From assembly GCA_036554285.1 (NCBI GenBank), contig DATBNO010000029.1:68665-132664 (forward strand): a DNA stretch of 64,000 nt. Direction: 5' to 3'. Of the stretch, positions 1-8,561 are shown in pieces. Numbering within the stretch: position 1 is the first letter of the stretch; each line of letters begins with the position of its first letter. Source of the stretch: JADGGM01 sp025449955. Its GTDB lineage: Bacteria; Gemmatimonadota; Gemmatimonadetes; Gemmatimonadales; Gemmatimonadaceae. The position numbers and the translations under genes are program-made. A model generated the notes under the pieces. The model ran no database searches, was not told where the DNA came from, and saw only the letters and a list, made by a program, of their open reading frames with translations.

Positions 1-324
1 GCCGGCGACCCGCGGATTCTGCTGCCGCCCGGTATCCGCCAGGATGCGGTGATCTACGTGCGGGCGCTCGTCTCGCACCCGATGTATACGGGCATGTCGC
101 GCGACGAACAGGGCGCGCTTATCCGCGAGTACTACATCAAGTCCGTCGAGATCACCTACGGCGGCCAGCGGGTCGCGCGGTTCGAGTGGACATCCGGGAT
201 CAGCCGCGATCCGTACGTCGCGTTCCCGCTCCGCGCGACCCACGAAGCGCCGCTCCACATCGCGTGGACCGACACCAAGGGCAAGGTCTACACGCAGACC
301 GCCGCCATCGCATTCGGCGGCTGA
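1..324 (+). CDS. soxZ: SoxZ, sulfur-oxidation carrier subunit (5' end outside window)
   Basis: The frame is open from base 1 to a TGA at 322-324 (107 codons), close to the usual SoxZ length, so only a few N-terminal residues are missing. The conserved SoxZ core is visible: a stretch reading VRALVSHPMYTGM, then REYYIKSVEITYGG, and a C-terminal IAWTDTKGKVYTQT strand. SoxZ is the immunoglobulin-fold partner of SoxY. SoxYZ carries the sulfur substrate on a SoxY cysteine during periplasmic thiosulfate oxidation. soxY would be expected just upstream of the window. The stop overlaps the probable start of the next gene, which suggests one transcript. Family assignment is confident; whether the organism oxidises thiosulfate cannot be told from this fragment. 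Confidence 0.85.
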   Translation, partial: AGDPRILLPPGIRQDAVIYVRALVSHPMYTGMSRDEQGALIREYYIKSVEITYGGQRVARFEWTSGISRDPYVAFPLRATHEAPLHIAWTDTKGKVYTQTAAIAFGG

Positions 325-1412
325 CGGTCGTTCGCGCGCGAGGTGCCGTGGTGGCCGCGGCCGTCTCGTTAGGCGGAGCCGCGGCCGCATCCGCTCAACA
401 ATCGGCCGTTCCCCGGTCGTTGACCGCCGACTCGGCCACGCGGGCCGCGATTGCCAGCCGCTATCCGCGCGACCGGTCGGACACGCTCCCCGCGTTCCCG
501 CTGCGTCGGCTCGCGCCCGGCGTCTACGCCGTCTCGGGCGACACCGGCCGCGGTGTGGAGGGCCGGCCTAACGCAGGGTTCGTGGTCACGCCGGCCGGCG
601 TCGTCGTGATCGACGCGCTCGCGAGTCCGGGCGAAGGACGCGTCCTCCTGCGCACCATCCGAACCGTCACCCGGGAGCCGGTACGCTATCTGATCCTCAC
701 GCATCACCATCCGGACCACACCTTCGGCGCCATCGTGTTCAAGCGCGCCGGCGCGCGCGTGATCGCCCACCCGGACCGGCGGACGCTCGCCAACGCCGAG
801 GGCGATGACCGCCTCGCCAGCGACTGGACCGGCGTCATGGGCCTCCAGCAGATGCGGGGATTCGCCTACGCCGATACACCGGACATTCGCGTTAGGCGGG
901 ACACGGCGCTCATCGTGGGCGGCCGGCGCATCGAGATCGTGCGCCCCGGCCCGGCGCACACGGCGGGCGATCTCATGGTGTGGCTTCCCGCCGATCGCGT
1001 GCTGTTCGCCGGCGACGTGCTCGTCGAAGACGGCGTGTCGATGATGGTGGACGGCAGCTCCGGTGCGATGCTCACCGCGCTCGCGCGTATCGATTCGCTC
1101 GCGCCCCGCGTCGCCGTGCCGGGCCACGGACGACTCGCCACGAAGCCGGCAACCCTCGTCGCCGCAACACGGTGCTACGTCCTCGCGCTGCGCGACACGA
1201 TGCGCCGTGCGGTCGCAGCCGGTGTTCGCATGGGACAGGCAATCGATCGACTGCCGCCCGCCGATCGCGACCGCCCCGTGTCGCTCCATTCCCGCCTTCG
1301 CCGCAACGCCGTCCGCGTCTATAGCGAGATGGAACACGCGCTCTTCGACGCCGCGGCCTCCCAGTCTGCGATCGCCGGCGAGGCGCGCCGGCGCGCCGCC
1401 TGCCCCCGCTAG
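321..1412 (+). CDS. Exported metallo-beta-lactamase-fold hydrolase, SoxH-like
   Basis: The protein begins with a signal-peptide-like stretch (RARG, then an Ala/Val-rich core ending ASA-QQ). The metallo-beta-lactamase fold follows: the zinc motif HHHPDH about a third of the way in, a second metal ligand region PAHTAGDLMVW, the Asp of LFAGDVLVEDG, and a late GHG. MBL hydrolases of the SoxH / quinoprotein-relay type are common beside soxYZ, which fits the position directly after soxZ. The start is uncertain: a CTG at 321 overlaps the soxZ stop and keeps the basic n-region, while GTG codons at 348 and 351 are alternatives that shorten it. The substrate is unknown. The gene contains three copies of the GTTAGGC/GCCTAAC word (near 368, 567 and 891). 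Confidence 0.75.
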   Translation: MTVVRARGAVVAAAVSLGGAAAASAQQSAVPRSLTADSATRAAIASRYPRDRSDTLPAFPLRRLAPGVYAVSGDTGRGVEGRPNAGFVVTPAGVVVIDALASPGEGRVLLRTIRTVTREPVRYLILTHHHPDHTFGAIVFKRAGARVIAHPDRRTLANAEGDDRLASDWTGVMGLQQMRGFAYADTPDIRVRRDTALIVGGRRIEIVRPGPAHTAGDLMVWLPADRVLFAGDVLVEDGVSMMVDGSSGAMLTALARIDSLAPRVAVPGHGRLATKPATLVAATRCYVLALRDTMRRAVAAGVRMGQAIDRLPPADRDRPVSLHSRLRRNAVRVYSEMEHALFDAAASQSAIAGEARRRAACPR

Positions 1413-1634
1413 GCCGCCGGACGCTCGATCTAACCGCACCGGTTGCCGGACGAAGAGCGTGCCCGGAGAGCGTTGCCGGGTGCGCCCCCCGAGTCTCAAG
1501 GGCAGCACAACCGGTCCGATACTCCTGGGTGACCGAGCAGTTCGCATCGCCAGCCGTACCAAGCCCTTAAACCAGTTCGGCGCCCGAAGCCTCGCCGAGA
1601 ACCGCTGTCCTCCGTTAGACGGAACGCCCACGCC

Positions 1635-3611
1635 ATGCATTGGTTAGTACAAATCGCCCAACGCGCCGCGCTGCCGCGCGCCCAGACGCTGGACATTCCC
1701 ACCGACATGTCGACGCCGATGGCGTGGGCCGGTGTCGAGCAGCATTGCGGGTTGGGCGAAGACGAGCTGGCACGCGCCGTCGCCGCGGCCACCGGACTCG
1801 ACGTCGCGAACCTCGCGCAAGCGCATCCGCCGGCACGTCGTCTCGTGCCCGACCGGATCGCGCGGCGCTGGGATGTGATCGCCCTCCGCGAGACCGACAA
1901 GCACATCGTGGTGGCGACGAGCGATCCGTCCAACGTCGAAGCGGAGCAGGCCATCGCGTTCGCTTCGGGACGACGCGTGATGTTCGAGATCGCGAGCCCG
2001 GCGATGTTGCACGCGGCGCTCGCCGTGCCGGGGCAGCCGTCGCGTCCCTCGACCACGACGCCCGTCAACGCCAGCTCGCCGGTCACGGCCGGCGGCGCGC
2101 CCCTCGACGCGCCCGCCATCGCGCAGCTCGCGGATCGCCTGATCGCCGATGCGATCACGGCCGGTGCGAGCGACATACAATTCGAGCCCGCGAAAACAGG
2201 CGGCATCGCCCGCTTCCGCATCGACGGCGTCGTTAGGCCGTACGCGGAGCTCGACGCCGCCGATTTCGAGCGCCTCGTGGCGCGCGTGAAAGCGATGGGT
2301 CGCCTCGCGACCGCCGTGCGGACGCGGCCACAGGAAGGCAAGATCAAGTTGACGGCCGGTCCGGCGTCGGGCCTCGAGCTGCGCGTCGCGACGATTCCGA
2401 CCCGTGAAGGCGAGCGCGCCACCGTGCGCATTCCCACGCCGGGTGACGCGCGCTCGCTCGCCGAGCTCGACGCGATGCCCGACGTCGTGACGCGCTTGCG
2501 CGAGCTCGTGTCCGCGCGATCGGGCCTCGTGCTCGTCTGCGGCGCGCAGAGCTCGGGGCGTACCACGACCGCGTACGCGCTCGCACGCGAAATTGTCGCA
2601 ACGGGAACACCGGTGACGAGCATCGAGGATCCCATCGAGACGTGCGTCCCCGGCGTGTCGCAAATGCAGGTCGACATGCGCACCGGGCTCACCGTCGCGG
2701 CCCTCACGCGCGAGGCCATGTCGGCCGACAGCGCGGCGATCCTCGTCGGCGAGCTGCGTGACCGCGAAACGGCGGACCTCGCGGTGCAAGCCGCGACCAC
2801 CGGCCATCTGGTCGTCGCGGTCCTCCAGGCGTCGAGCGCCCTCGGCGCGATCGATCGGTTAGGCGAGCTGGGGCTGGGCCGCACGCGCATCGCAGCCGCG
2901 CTGCACGGCGTGGTCGCGCAGCATCTGCTGCGCCGCGTGTGCACGGCGTGCGGCGGCAAGCCGGTCGGCACCGGCTGCGCCACGTGCGGCCGCAGCGGAT
3001 TCCGCGGCCGCGTGCCGGTGATCGAGATCGTCACCGCCACGCCGGCGTTACGGGAGCTGATTGCCGATGGCGCGCCGCCGTCGGTGCTGCAACGCACCAT
3101 GGTCGCGAGCGGTGCGCGCTCGATGGAAGAGGCGGTCACCGCACGCATCCAGGCCGGCCACACCACGCGCGGCGAGGCCGAACGCGTGATCGGCTGCGCA
3201 CCGCAATCCCACGGAGCGCCGCGGCCTAACGAGCCGCGCCGCGTCCTCGTGGCCGACGACGACGAGATCGCGCGCCACCTCGCGTGCTCCCTGCTCGCGC
3301 AACAGGGGTTCGAAGTGCACGAGGCGTGCGACGGCGCCGTCGCCATCGAGATGCTGTCCTCGGATCGTCGCTTCGCCGCGGTCGTGCTCGACCTGCACAT
3401 GCCGCGCGTCGACGGACGCGCGGTGCTCGATCACATCCGCCGCACGCCGAACCTCGCCGCGCTGCCCGTGGTCGTCCTCACGGGCTCGAGCGATTCCAGT
3501 ACCGAAGTCGAAATCATCGACGCCGGCGCCGACGACTACCTGTCGAAGCCGGCCGACCCTCCCCGCTTTCTGGCTCGCGTCCGCGCCGTATTGCGCCGCG
3601 CAGCCGCGTGA
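1635..3611 (+). CDS. GspE/PilB-like ATPase, degenerate, fused to a C-terminal receiver domain
   Basis: Residues ~1-130 resemble the MshEN/GspE N-terminal domain, ~160-520 the type II secretion/type IV pilus ATPase core, and ~536-658 a response-regulator receiver. Walker B (ILVGELRDRETA, ~369-380), the Asp box (SIEDPIE, ~329-335) and the four-cysteine zinc finger (C436, C439, C448, C451) are intact. The Walker A reads GAQSSGRT with Arg at 309 instead of the catalytic Lys. The His box, normally STLHTN, reads AVLQAS. The receiver keeps the acidic pocket, the phospho-acceptor Asp (~586, in LDLHMP), the switch Thr and the SKP Lys. It therefore looks like a regulatory, possibly inactive ATPase controlled by phosphorylation. 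It heads an overlapping operon with an Hpt protein, a receiver and a histidine kinase, and no pilus structural gene is adjacent. Confidence 0.8.
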   Translation: MHWLVQIAQRAALPRAQTLDIPTDMSTPMAWAGVEQHCGLGEDELARAVAAATGLDVANLAQAHPPARRLVPDRIARRWDVIALRETDKHIVVATSDPSNVEAEQAIAFASGRRVMFEIASPAMLHAALAVPGQPSRPSTTTPVNASSPVTAGGAPLDAPAIAQLADRLIADAITAGASDIQFEPAKTGGIARFRIDGVVRPYAELDAADFERLVARVKAMGRLATAVRTRPQEGKIKLTAGPASGLELRVATIPTREGERATVRIPTPGDARSLAELDAMPDVVTRLRELVSARSGLVLVCGAQSSGRTTTAYALAREIVATGTPVTSIEDPIETCVPGVSQMQVDMRTGLTVAALTREAMSADSAAILVGELRDRETADLAVQAATTGHLVVAVLQASSALGAIDRLGELGLGRTRIAAALHGVVAQHLLRRVCTACGGKPVGTGCATCGRSGFRGRVPVIEIVTATPALRELIADGAPPSVLQRTMVASGARSMEEAVTARIQAGHTTRGEAERVIGCAPQSHGAPRPNEPRRVLVADDDEIARHLACSLLAQQGFEVHEACDGAVAIEMLSSDRRFAAVVLDLHMPRVDGRAVLDHIRRTPNLAALPVVVLTGSSDSSTEVEIIDAGADDYLSKPADPPRFLARVRAVLRRAAA

Positions 3612-3997
3612 ACATCGCCATGACCATACCGTCCGCCGACGCATCCATCGCCGAGATCGACCGCGCCCTCGAGCGCCTGCGCCGGTTCGGCGGCGACACG
3701 TTGCTGCGAGACATGATCGATCTCTTTCTCGAGCATGCGCCGCGCCGCATCGCCGCATCGCGGCAAGCGCTCGCCGGCACCGACCTCTCGCCGCTCCGGC
3801 TGTCGGTCCACTCGCTGGTGTCGAGCTGTGCCCAGTTAGGCGCAGAGCAGATGCGGCGCTTGAGCGCCGACGCCGAGCAGGCCGCGGTCACCAATGCGCA
3901 AGCGCTGCCCGGCCTGCTCGATGCGCTCGAGCGCGAGTTCGAGACCGTCAAGCCGCTGCTCATCGCCGCGCGTCCGGGCGCCACGGCGGCGTCATGA
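3608..3997 (+). CDS. Histidine phosphotransfer (Hpt) domain protein
   Basis: About 130 residues, almost all one Hpt four-helix bundle. The phosphorylatable histidine is in LRLSVHSLVSSCAQLGA, which matches the family pattern HSLKGSSxxLGA apart from Lys-Gly to Val-Ser. Hpt proteins shuttle phosphoryl groups between the receivers of a phosphorelay, here plausibly between the kinase downstream and the receivers of the neighbouring genes. GTG at 3608 overlaps the stop of the ATPase-receiver gene (GTGA); ATG at 3620 is an alternative start. The last codons overlap the next gene by ATGA. The missing Lys after the His is unusual, because that residue helps receiver docking, so pairing specificity may differ. 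Confidence 0.75.
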   Translation: MNIAMTIPSADASIAEIDRALERLRRFGGDTLLRDMIDLFLEHAPRRIAASRQALAGTDLSPLRLSVHSLVSSCAQLGAEQMRRLSADAEQAAVTNAQALPGLLDALEREFETVKPLLIAARPGATAAS

Positions 3998-4368
3998 AGA
4001 CCATCGCCGTGGTCGAAGACAACGCCGACAACCGCCTGCTCTTGCGGGCGCTGCTCGACGAGCGGTTCCACATCGTCGAGTTCGAGACCGGAGCGGAGGC
4101 AATAGCCGGACTCCCTGGCGCCGGCGCCGAGCTCGTGCTGCTCGACATCTCGCTGCCCGGCATGGATGGCGTCGAGGTTCTGTCGCGCCTCCGCGACGAT
4201 GCGCGCACGTCGCCGATCCCCGTGGTGGCGCTCACCGCGCACGCCATGGCCGGCGACCGCGAGACGTATCTCCGCGCCGGATTCGATGACTACGTCACCA
4301 AGCCGATCGTCGACGAGACCGTGCTGTTCGACGCGATCGACCGTCAGTTAGGCCGGAGCGCGGCGTGA
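3994..4368 (+). CDS. Single-domain response regulator
   Basis: A complete 124-residue receiver with no output domain. Visible features are the acidic pair in VVEDN, the phospho-acceptor Asp in LLDISLPGMDG, the switch Thr in VALTAHAM and the conserved Lys in VTKPI. The sequence resembles DivK-type receivers that serve as relay intermediates. It overlaps the Hpt gene upstream (ATGA at 3994-3997) and the histidine kinase downstream (GTGA at 4365-4368), so the proteins are probably made in fixed ratio. With no effector domain, output is likely protein-protein, for example through the Hpt protein or the receiver-tagged ATPase. Confidence 0.85.
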   Translation: MKTIAVVEDNADNRLLLRALLDERFHIVEFETGAEAIAGLPGAGAELVLLDISLPGMDGVEVLSRLRDDARTSPIPVVALTAHAMAGDRETYLRAGFDDYVTKPIVDETVLFDAIDRQLGRSAA

Positions 4369-7088
4369 CGCGTCCGCGCGCGAAGCTCGCCGGTACGCTC
4401 GCCGCCTGCGCCGTCCTCCTGGGCGTCGTGGGGATCATCGCGGTCACGCACACCCGCGAGGTCGCGACGCAGGAGCGGTGGATCTCGCACTCGTACCGGG
4501 TCAAGTCCATGGTCAACGCGTTGAGCGCACAGCTCGGCGTGTTGGAAATGGATCACGCGCGCGCGGCCTTCACGGCGCAGGACGTGACGCCCGAGCGCAA
4601 TGCGCCCTCGGTCGTCAAGATCGGCAACATTCTCCGCACACTGCGCGAGGTCACGTCCGACAATCCCTCGCAGCAGGTACGCATCATCAAGTTAGGCCGG
4701 CTCATTCGCGCGCGGCACGCCCAACTGGACACCGTGATCCGGGCGGCGCGTGCCCGCGGGATCGCCACGCATGGGCTCGCCGGCGCCGATACGACGCTGC
4801 TCGATTCGATCAACGTCCTGACCACGGCCATGCGCGCCGAAGAAGACTCGTTGCTCGTCGGGCGCGTCGCAAACAGCCGCAAGTCGGTCAACGCCGCGCT
4901 CGTCGTGCTCGTCCTGCTCACCGTGACCGGATGCGTCGCCGTCGGCACGGCGGCCACCGGTCTCTTGCGCGAGAACCGCCGCCATCGCGCCGCGGTCGTC
5001 GCGCTCGCCGAGAGCGACGATCGCTATCGCTCGCTCGTGGCCGACGTGCAGGACGTCATTTTCCAAACGGACGCCGACGGCCGCTGGGTGCTCCTCAATC
5101 CATCGTGGACGCGCATCACCGGCTTCGCCGTGGCCGACTGCATCGGACGGCCCGCCATCGAGCAGGTGCATCCGGCCGACGCGGAGAAGCTGCTCCGCAG
5201 CCTGGGCGATCTCTCGAGCCGCGCCGAGCGGAACATCGCGCAACCGCTGCGCCTGTTGGCGCACGACGGAACCGTGCGCTGGGTGCAGATGCACGCGCGC
5301 GCGCACCACGACGAAAACGGCCGCTTGTTCAGCATGGGCGGCACGCTCAGCGACATCACGGCGCGGATGCAGGTGGAGGAGCGCCAGCGTCGCGACGACG
5401 AGCGCATGCGGCAGGTCATGGAGGACATGCCGGTTGCCGTCGCGATGTTCGATCGCGACTTGCGCTATCTCTTCGCGAGCCACCAGTGGCGCGTCCGGTA
5501 CGGGCTGCAGAAAACAGAGATCGAAGGGCGCTGCCACTATGACCTCGTGCCCGACGTCGGCGCCGACGCCCGTGCCGTGCACCGCCGCGCGTTAGGCGGA
5601 ACGATCGTGCGCCGCGAGGAAGAGCGCGTGATCCGGTCCGATGGCACCGAAGACTGGTTCCGATGGGAAGTCCGTCCGTGGCTCGAGCAAGACGGCACCG
5701 TGGGCGGCATCATCGTCACCACCGAGCGCATCACCGAACGCAAGCGCGTCGAACAAGAGCGCATGGCGCGTCTCGAGGAGCAGTCGACGCGCGCCCTGCT
5801 CGAGGCCAACGAACAACGATATCGCACCGTGGCCGAGGCGCTTCCGCAAATCGTGTTCACCGCGCGCCCGGACGGATGCACCGACTACTTCAATCAGAAC
5901 TGGTACGCCTACACGGGACTCACGCAGAAGCAGAGTCTCGGTTGGGCATGGCACGCCGCCGTCCATCCCGATGACGTCGCCCGCGTGACCGAACGCTGGA
6001 CCAAGAGCTGCAACGACGGCGGCGACTTCGAGGTCGAATATCGCTTCCGCCGCGCGAGCGACGACGTGTACCGATGGCACTTGGGACGCGCCGTCGCCGT
6101 GCGCGATGACGATAGCCGCATCGTCAAGTGGATCGGTACCTGCACCGACATCGACGACCGCAAACGCGCCGAGAATGCGCTGCGCCAAGTGCGCGAGCAG
6201 CTCGAGGTGTTGGTCGCGGTCCGCACGAACGAGCTCTCGCGCGCCGTCACCGATTTGCAATCGGAAATCGCCGAACGCGCGCGCATCGAGGATGCGCTGC
6301 GCGTCGCCAAGGATTCGGCCGAAGCCGCGAACCGCGCCAAGAGCGACTTCCTCGCACGCATGAGCCACGAGCTCCGCACGCCGCTCAATTCGGTGATCGG
6401 CTTCTCGAACGTGCTGCTCAAGTCGAAGCGCGCCAACCTCGCCAACCAGGATCGCGAATACGTCGAGCGCATCGCGTCTAACGGAACGCACCTGCTCGGC
6501 CTCATCAACGACTTGCTCGACCTGTCCAAGATCGAAGCCGGTCGCGGTACGCTCTCGCTCTCGCCGGTCGACCTGGGGCCCCTGGTGGCGAGCACGCTCG
6601 CGCAATTCGACAACCAGACGCACGGGCGCGACGTGGAGCTCATCGCCCACGTCCCCTCAGGGCTGCTGCCGATCGAGACCGATGCCCAACGAATACGCCA
6701 GGTGCTCATCAATCTCGTTGGCAACGCGCTCAAGTTCACCGCGCACGGCAGCGTGAGCGTGCACGTCCGCGCCGACGCCGCGACGGGACGCCCCACGCGC
6801 ATCGACGTGATCGACACCGGGATCGGCATCCCGGCCGACCGCCAACAGAAAATCTTCGAGGCGTTCGAGCAGGCGGACGTCGGTACGGCCCGCCGCTATG
6901 GCGGAACGGGCCTCGGTCTCGCGATTTCGCGCGCGCTCTGTCAGTTGATGGGCTACTCGCTCGACTTACGCAGCGAGCCGGGCGCGGGATCCACCTTCAG
7001 CATCGTGATCGTGAAACCCCTCTGCGCGAAAACGCCGCAAGCCTCACTACCGGCGCTGACCGCATCGGCCGACGCAGTGCTCGTGTAG
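4365..7088 (+). CDS. Membrane histidine kinase with CHASE3-like sensor and three PAS domains
   Basis: 907 residues. TM1 is near the start (an Ala/Leu/Val-rich segment after MTRPRAKLAG). A periplasmic helical region of roughly 150 residues resembles CHASE3-type sensors, and TM2 lies at ~178-200. Three PAS domains follow, the third with a typical PAC end (WIGTCTDIDDRKRAE). A coiled linker leads to HisKA with the autophosphorylated His in MSHELRTPLN and an HATPase domain with N-box NLVGNALKFT, G1 DTGIGIP and G2 GGTGLGLAIS. There is no receiver in this protein, so the phosphate probably passes to the adjacent single receiver or to the receiver-ATPase. It starts at GTG overlapping the previous stop. 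Confidence 0.9.
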   Translation: MTRPRAKLAGTLAACAVLLGVVGIIAVTHTREVATQERWISHSYRVKSMVNALSAQLGVLEMDHARAAFTAQDVTPERNAPSVVKIGNILRTLREVTSDNPSQQVRIIKLGRLIRARHAQLDTVIRAARARGIATHGLAGADTTLLDSINVLTTAMRAEEDSLLVGRVANSRKSVNAALVVLVLLTVTGCVAVGTAATGLLRENRRHRAAVVALAESDDRYRSLVADVQDVIFQTDADGRWVLLNPSWTRITGFAVADCIGRPAIEQVHPADAEKLLRSLGDLSSRAERNIAQPLRLLAHDGTVRWVQMHARAHHDENGRLFSMGGTLSDITARMQVEERQRRDDERMRQVMEDMPVAVAMFDRDLRYLFASHQWRVRYGLQKTEIEGRCHYDLVPDVGADARAVHRRALGGTIVRREEERVIRSDGTEDWFRWEVRPWLEQDGTVGGIIVTTERITERKRVEQERMARLEEQSTRALLEANEQRYRTVAEALPQIVFTARPDGCTDYFNQNWYAYTGLTQKQSLGWAWHAAVHPDDVARVTERWTKSCNDGGDFEVEYRFRRASDDVYRWHLGRAVAVRDDDSRIVKWIGTCTDIDDRKRAENALRQVREQLEVLVAVRTNELSRAVTDLQSEIAERARIEDALRVAKDSAEAANRAKSDFLARMSHELRTPLNSVIGFSNVLLKSKRANLANQDREYVERIASNGTHLLGLINDLLDLSKIEAGRGTLSLSPVDLGPLVASTLAQFDNQTHGRDVELIAHVPSGLLPIETDAQRIRQVLINLVGNALKFTAHGSVSVHVRADAATGRPTRIDVIDTGIGIPADRQQKIFEAFEQADVGTARRYGGTGLGLAISRALCQLMGYSLDLRSEPGAGSTFSIVIVKPLCAKTPQASLPALTASADAVLV

Positions 7089-7118
7089 GGCATTTCGGGA
7101 CTTGCGCGAATCGAAAAA

Positions 7119-7140
7119 TGGCGCGTCTTGCAACGCGCCA
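7119..7140 (+). terminator. Stem-loop after the phosphorelay operon
   Basis: Perfect 7-bp stem TGGCGCG / CGCGCCA with an 8-base loop, 31 bases after the kinase stop. No T-run follows on the plus strand; the A-run lies before it. It is therefore a weak intrinsic terminator at best, or an operator-like dyad for the promoter that overlaps it. Confidence 0.4.
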
Positions 7141-7156
7141 CTGGCGCGGATAGACT
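7128..7156 (+). promoter_or_regulatory. Candidate sigma-70 promoter for the CGNR gene
   Basis: TTGCAA at 7128-7133, a 17-base spacer, then TAGACT at 7151-7156, ending 26 bases before the ATG at 7183. The -35 box lies inside the loop and arm of the preceding dyad, so the dyad could serve as an operator. This is assignment by consensus only. Confidence 0.4.
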
Positions 7157-7182
7157 AGACACCCCGCTCGCCATCGCCCGCC

Positions 7183-7827
7183 ATGTCCCGACCCGTCACC
7201 CATATGCCGCACTCATTCGTGTTTCTCGGTGAGCGGCTATGGCTCGACTTCGTCAACACAGACGATCTCCATCGCGGCGTTCGCACCGACGCCCTGCGTG
7301 ACTTTGACGCGCTCTTAGGCTGGCTCGAAGCGGCGTCAGTGCTCGATGCGGAGCGAGCGTCCGGAATTCGGCGGCGCGCTCAACAACAGCCCGCGGGTGC
7401 AACCGCCGCGTTGGCCGACGCGCGTCGCGTGCGCGCCGTGTTGCGCGCGCTCGCGGAGCGCGGCATCACCGCGAACGACGTGCGCCAGAACGCGGTCCGC
7501 GAAATCAATCGCGTGCTCGGCCGCAGCGCCGGCATTCGGCGCCTGGAGGGCCGCCCCGATGGCGAGTTTGTGCGCAGCTTCGTTCCGGTAGGCGATGCGT
7601 TCGCGGGGCTGATGATTCCTGTGGTCGAATCGGCAGCCGACGCGCTCGTGTTGGGCGAGCTCCTGCGTGTGCGGCGCTGCGCCGATCAACGCTGTCCCCG
7701 TGTATTCTTCGACGGAACCAAAAATGGGCGGCGCCGCTGGTGCGACATGACATCGTGCGGCAATCGCGCGAAAGCGGCGCGACATCGCCGAAAGCTGACC
7801 GAGGATCGCCTCGTCGTCAGCCGCTGA
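7183..7827 (+). CDS. ABATE/CGNR zinc-finger protein, probable transcription regulator
   Basis: 214 residues. The N-terminus (FVFLGERLWLDFVNTDD) matches the ABATE domain. The C-terminus carries the CGNR zinc finger: CADQRC, then RRRWCDMTSCGNRAKAARHRRK with the defining CGNR tetrapeptide and the four zinc ligands. Family members are thought to be stress-linked DNA-binding regulators. ATG at 7183 and ATG at 7204 are both possible; the second fits the usual domain start better, the first gives a short extension. It stands alone between the phosphorelay operon and the convergent sigma gene, with a shared hairpin at its 3' side. Confidence 0.85.
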   Translation: MSRPVTHMPHSFVFLGERLWLDFVNTDDLHRGVRTDALRDFDALLGWLEAASVLDAERASGIRRRAQQQPAGATAALADARRVRAVLRALAERGITANDVRQNAVREINRVLGRSAGIRRLEGRPDGEFVRSFVPVGDAFAGLMIPVVESAADALVLGELLRVRRCADQRCPRVFFDGTKNGRRRWCDMTSCGNRAKAARHRRKLTEDRLVVSR

Positions 7828-7835
7828 AACGACAA

Positions 7836-7871
7836 AGAGCCGGCGCCGCGATATCCCGCGACACCGGCTCT
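7836..7871. terminator. Bidirectional terminator-like hairpin between convergent genes
   Basis: Arms AGAGCCGG (7836-7843) and CCGGCTCT (7864-7871), with an inner CGCG/CGCG pairing that closes most of the loop. It sits 9 bases after the CGNR gene stop and 15 bases after the end of the oppositely oriented ECF sigma gene, so it can serve both. Confidence 0.6.
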
Positions 7872-7886
7872 CTCGTTTCGCACGCC

Positions 7887-8561
7887 TTACACGCCGACCG
7901 TTTGCGGCCCGCGACCTTTGATGTAGCCCATCTCGGTTGCGTAGTCGACGAGCTTCTTCTGCAGAATGTGCCGTCCACGGAAGAGCCGCGACTTGACCGT
8001 GCCTTCGGGTACACCGAGAATCTCCGCGATCTCGGCGTAGCGCAAACCGTGCATATCACTGAGCACGACCGCCGTGCGATACTCCTCGGGCAACGCATCG
8101 ATCGCACGTGTGACCTCGTCGTCAACGAACGAATCGTAGAACTGGCCCTCAGGATCTGCTTCACCCACGACTTCGTTGCCGGACCAACCGTCGATCTCTT
8201 CCGGTAGCGGCAGTTCACGCGCAGTGACGCGCCGCCGACGACTCACGAACACGTGATACAGGATCGTGAACAGCCACGCCCGCGCGTTCGTGCCGAGGCG
8301 ATACTGCTCCCACCGTTCGAGAGCGCGCAGCACCGTTTCGGAGACCAGGTCTTCGGCCTCATCGCGTGCATGCGACAACTTGAGCGCGAAGCTGAACAAA
8401 GCGTCGAGCTGCGACAGCACTTCCGCCTCGAACATCGCGCGCCGCTCACGCGTGTCGGCCGGCACGTTTTCCAGTTCGACCACCGGTGCCGGAGCCTCGG
8501 TCGGCCGTGTGCGCAGAGGCGACAACTCCTCGCGCTGGTGATTCGATTCTCTTGTCATCAT
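7887..8561 (-). CDS. ECF-type RNA polymerase sigma factor
   Basis: 224 residues with sigma-70 region 2 (FSFALKLSHARDEAEDLVSETVLRALERW... NARAWLFTILYHVFVSRRRR) and region 4 (IDALPEEYRTAVVLSDMHGLRYAEIAEILGVPEGTVKSRLFRGR). The N-terminal ~40 residues are an extra low-complexity extension. No anti-sigma gene is adjacent. Instead it is co-transcribed behind a TetR repressor whose stop overlaps its ATG (ATGA at 8558-8561). That arrangement suggests sigma synthesis is controlled at the transcriptional level by the TetR protein rather than by sequestration, which is an inference from position. Confidence 0.88.
   Translation of the reverse strand: MMTRESNHQREELSPLRTRPTEAPAPVVELENVPADTRERRAMFEAEVLSQLDALFSFALKLSHARDEAEDLVSETVLRALERWEQYRLGTNARAWLFTILYHVFVSRRRRVTARELPLPEEIDGWSGNEVVGEADPEGQFYDSFVDDEVTRAIDALPEEYRTAVVLSDMHGLRYAEIAEILGVPEGTVKSRLFRGRHILQKKLVDYATEMGYIKGRGPQTVGV

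Noticed and set aside
1413..1634. Possible c-di-GMP (GEMM) riboswitch before the MshEN-containing gene
   Set aside because: I looked for the conserved GEMM core and tetraloop-receptor pieces and could not find them; only unspecific GC-rich sequence is present.
1496..3400. A 634-codon open frame on the minus strand
   Set aside because: It is the antisense shadow of the ATPase-receiver gene; no family pattern, very high Arg/Ser/Ala content and no ribosome site.
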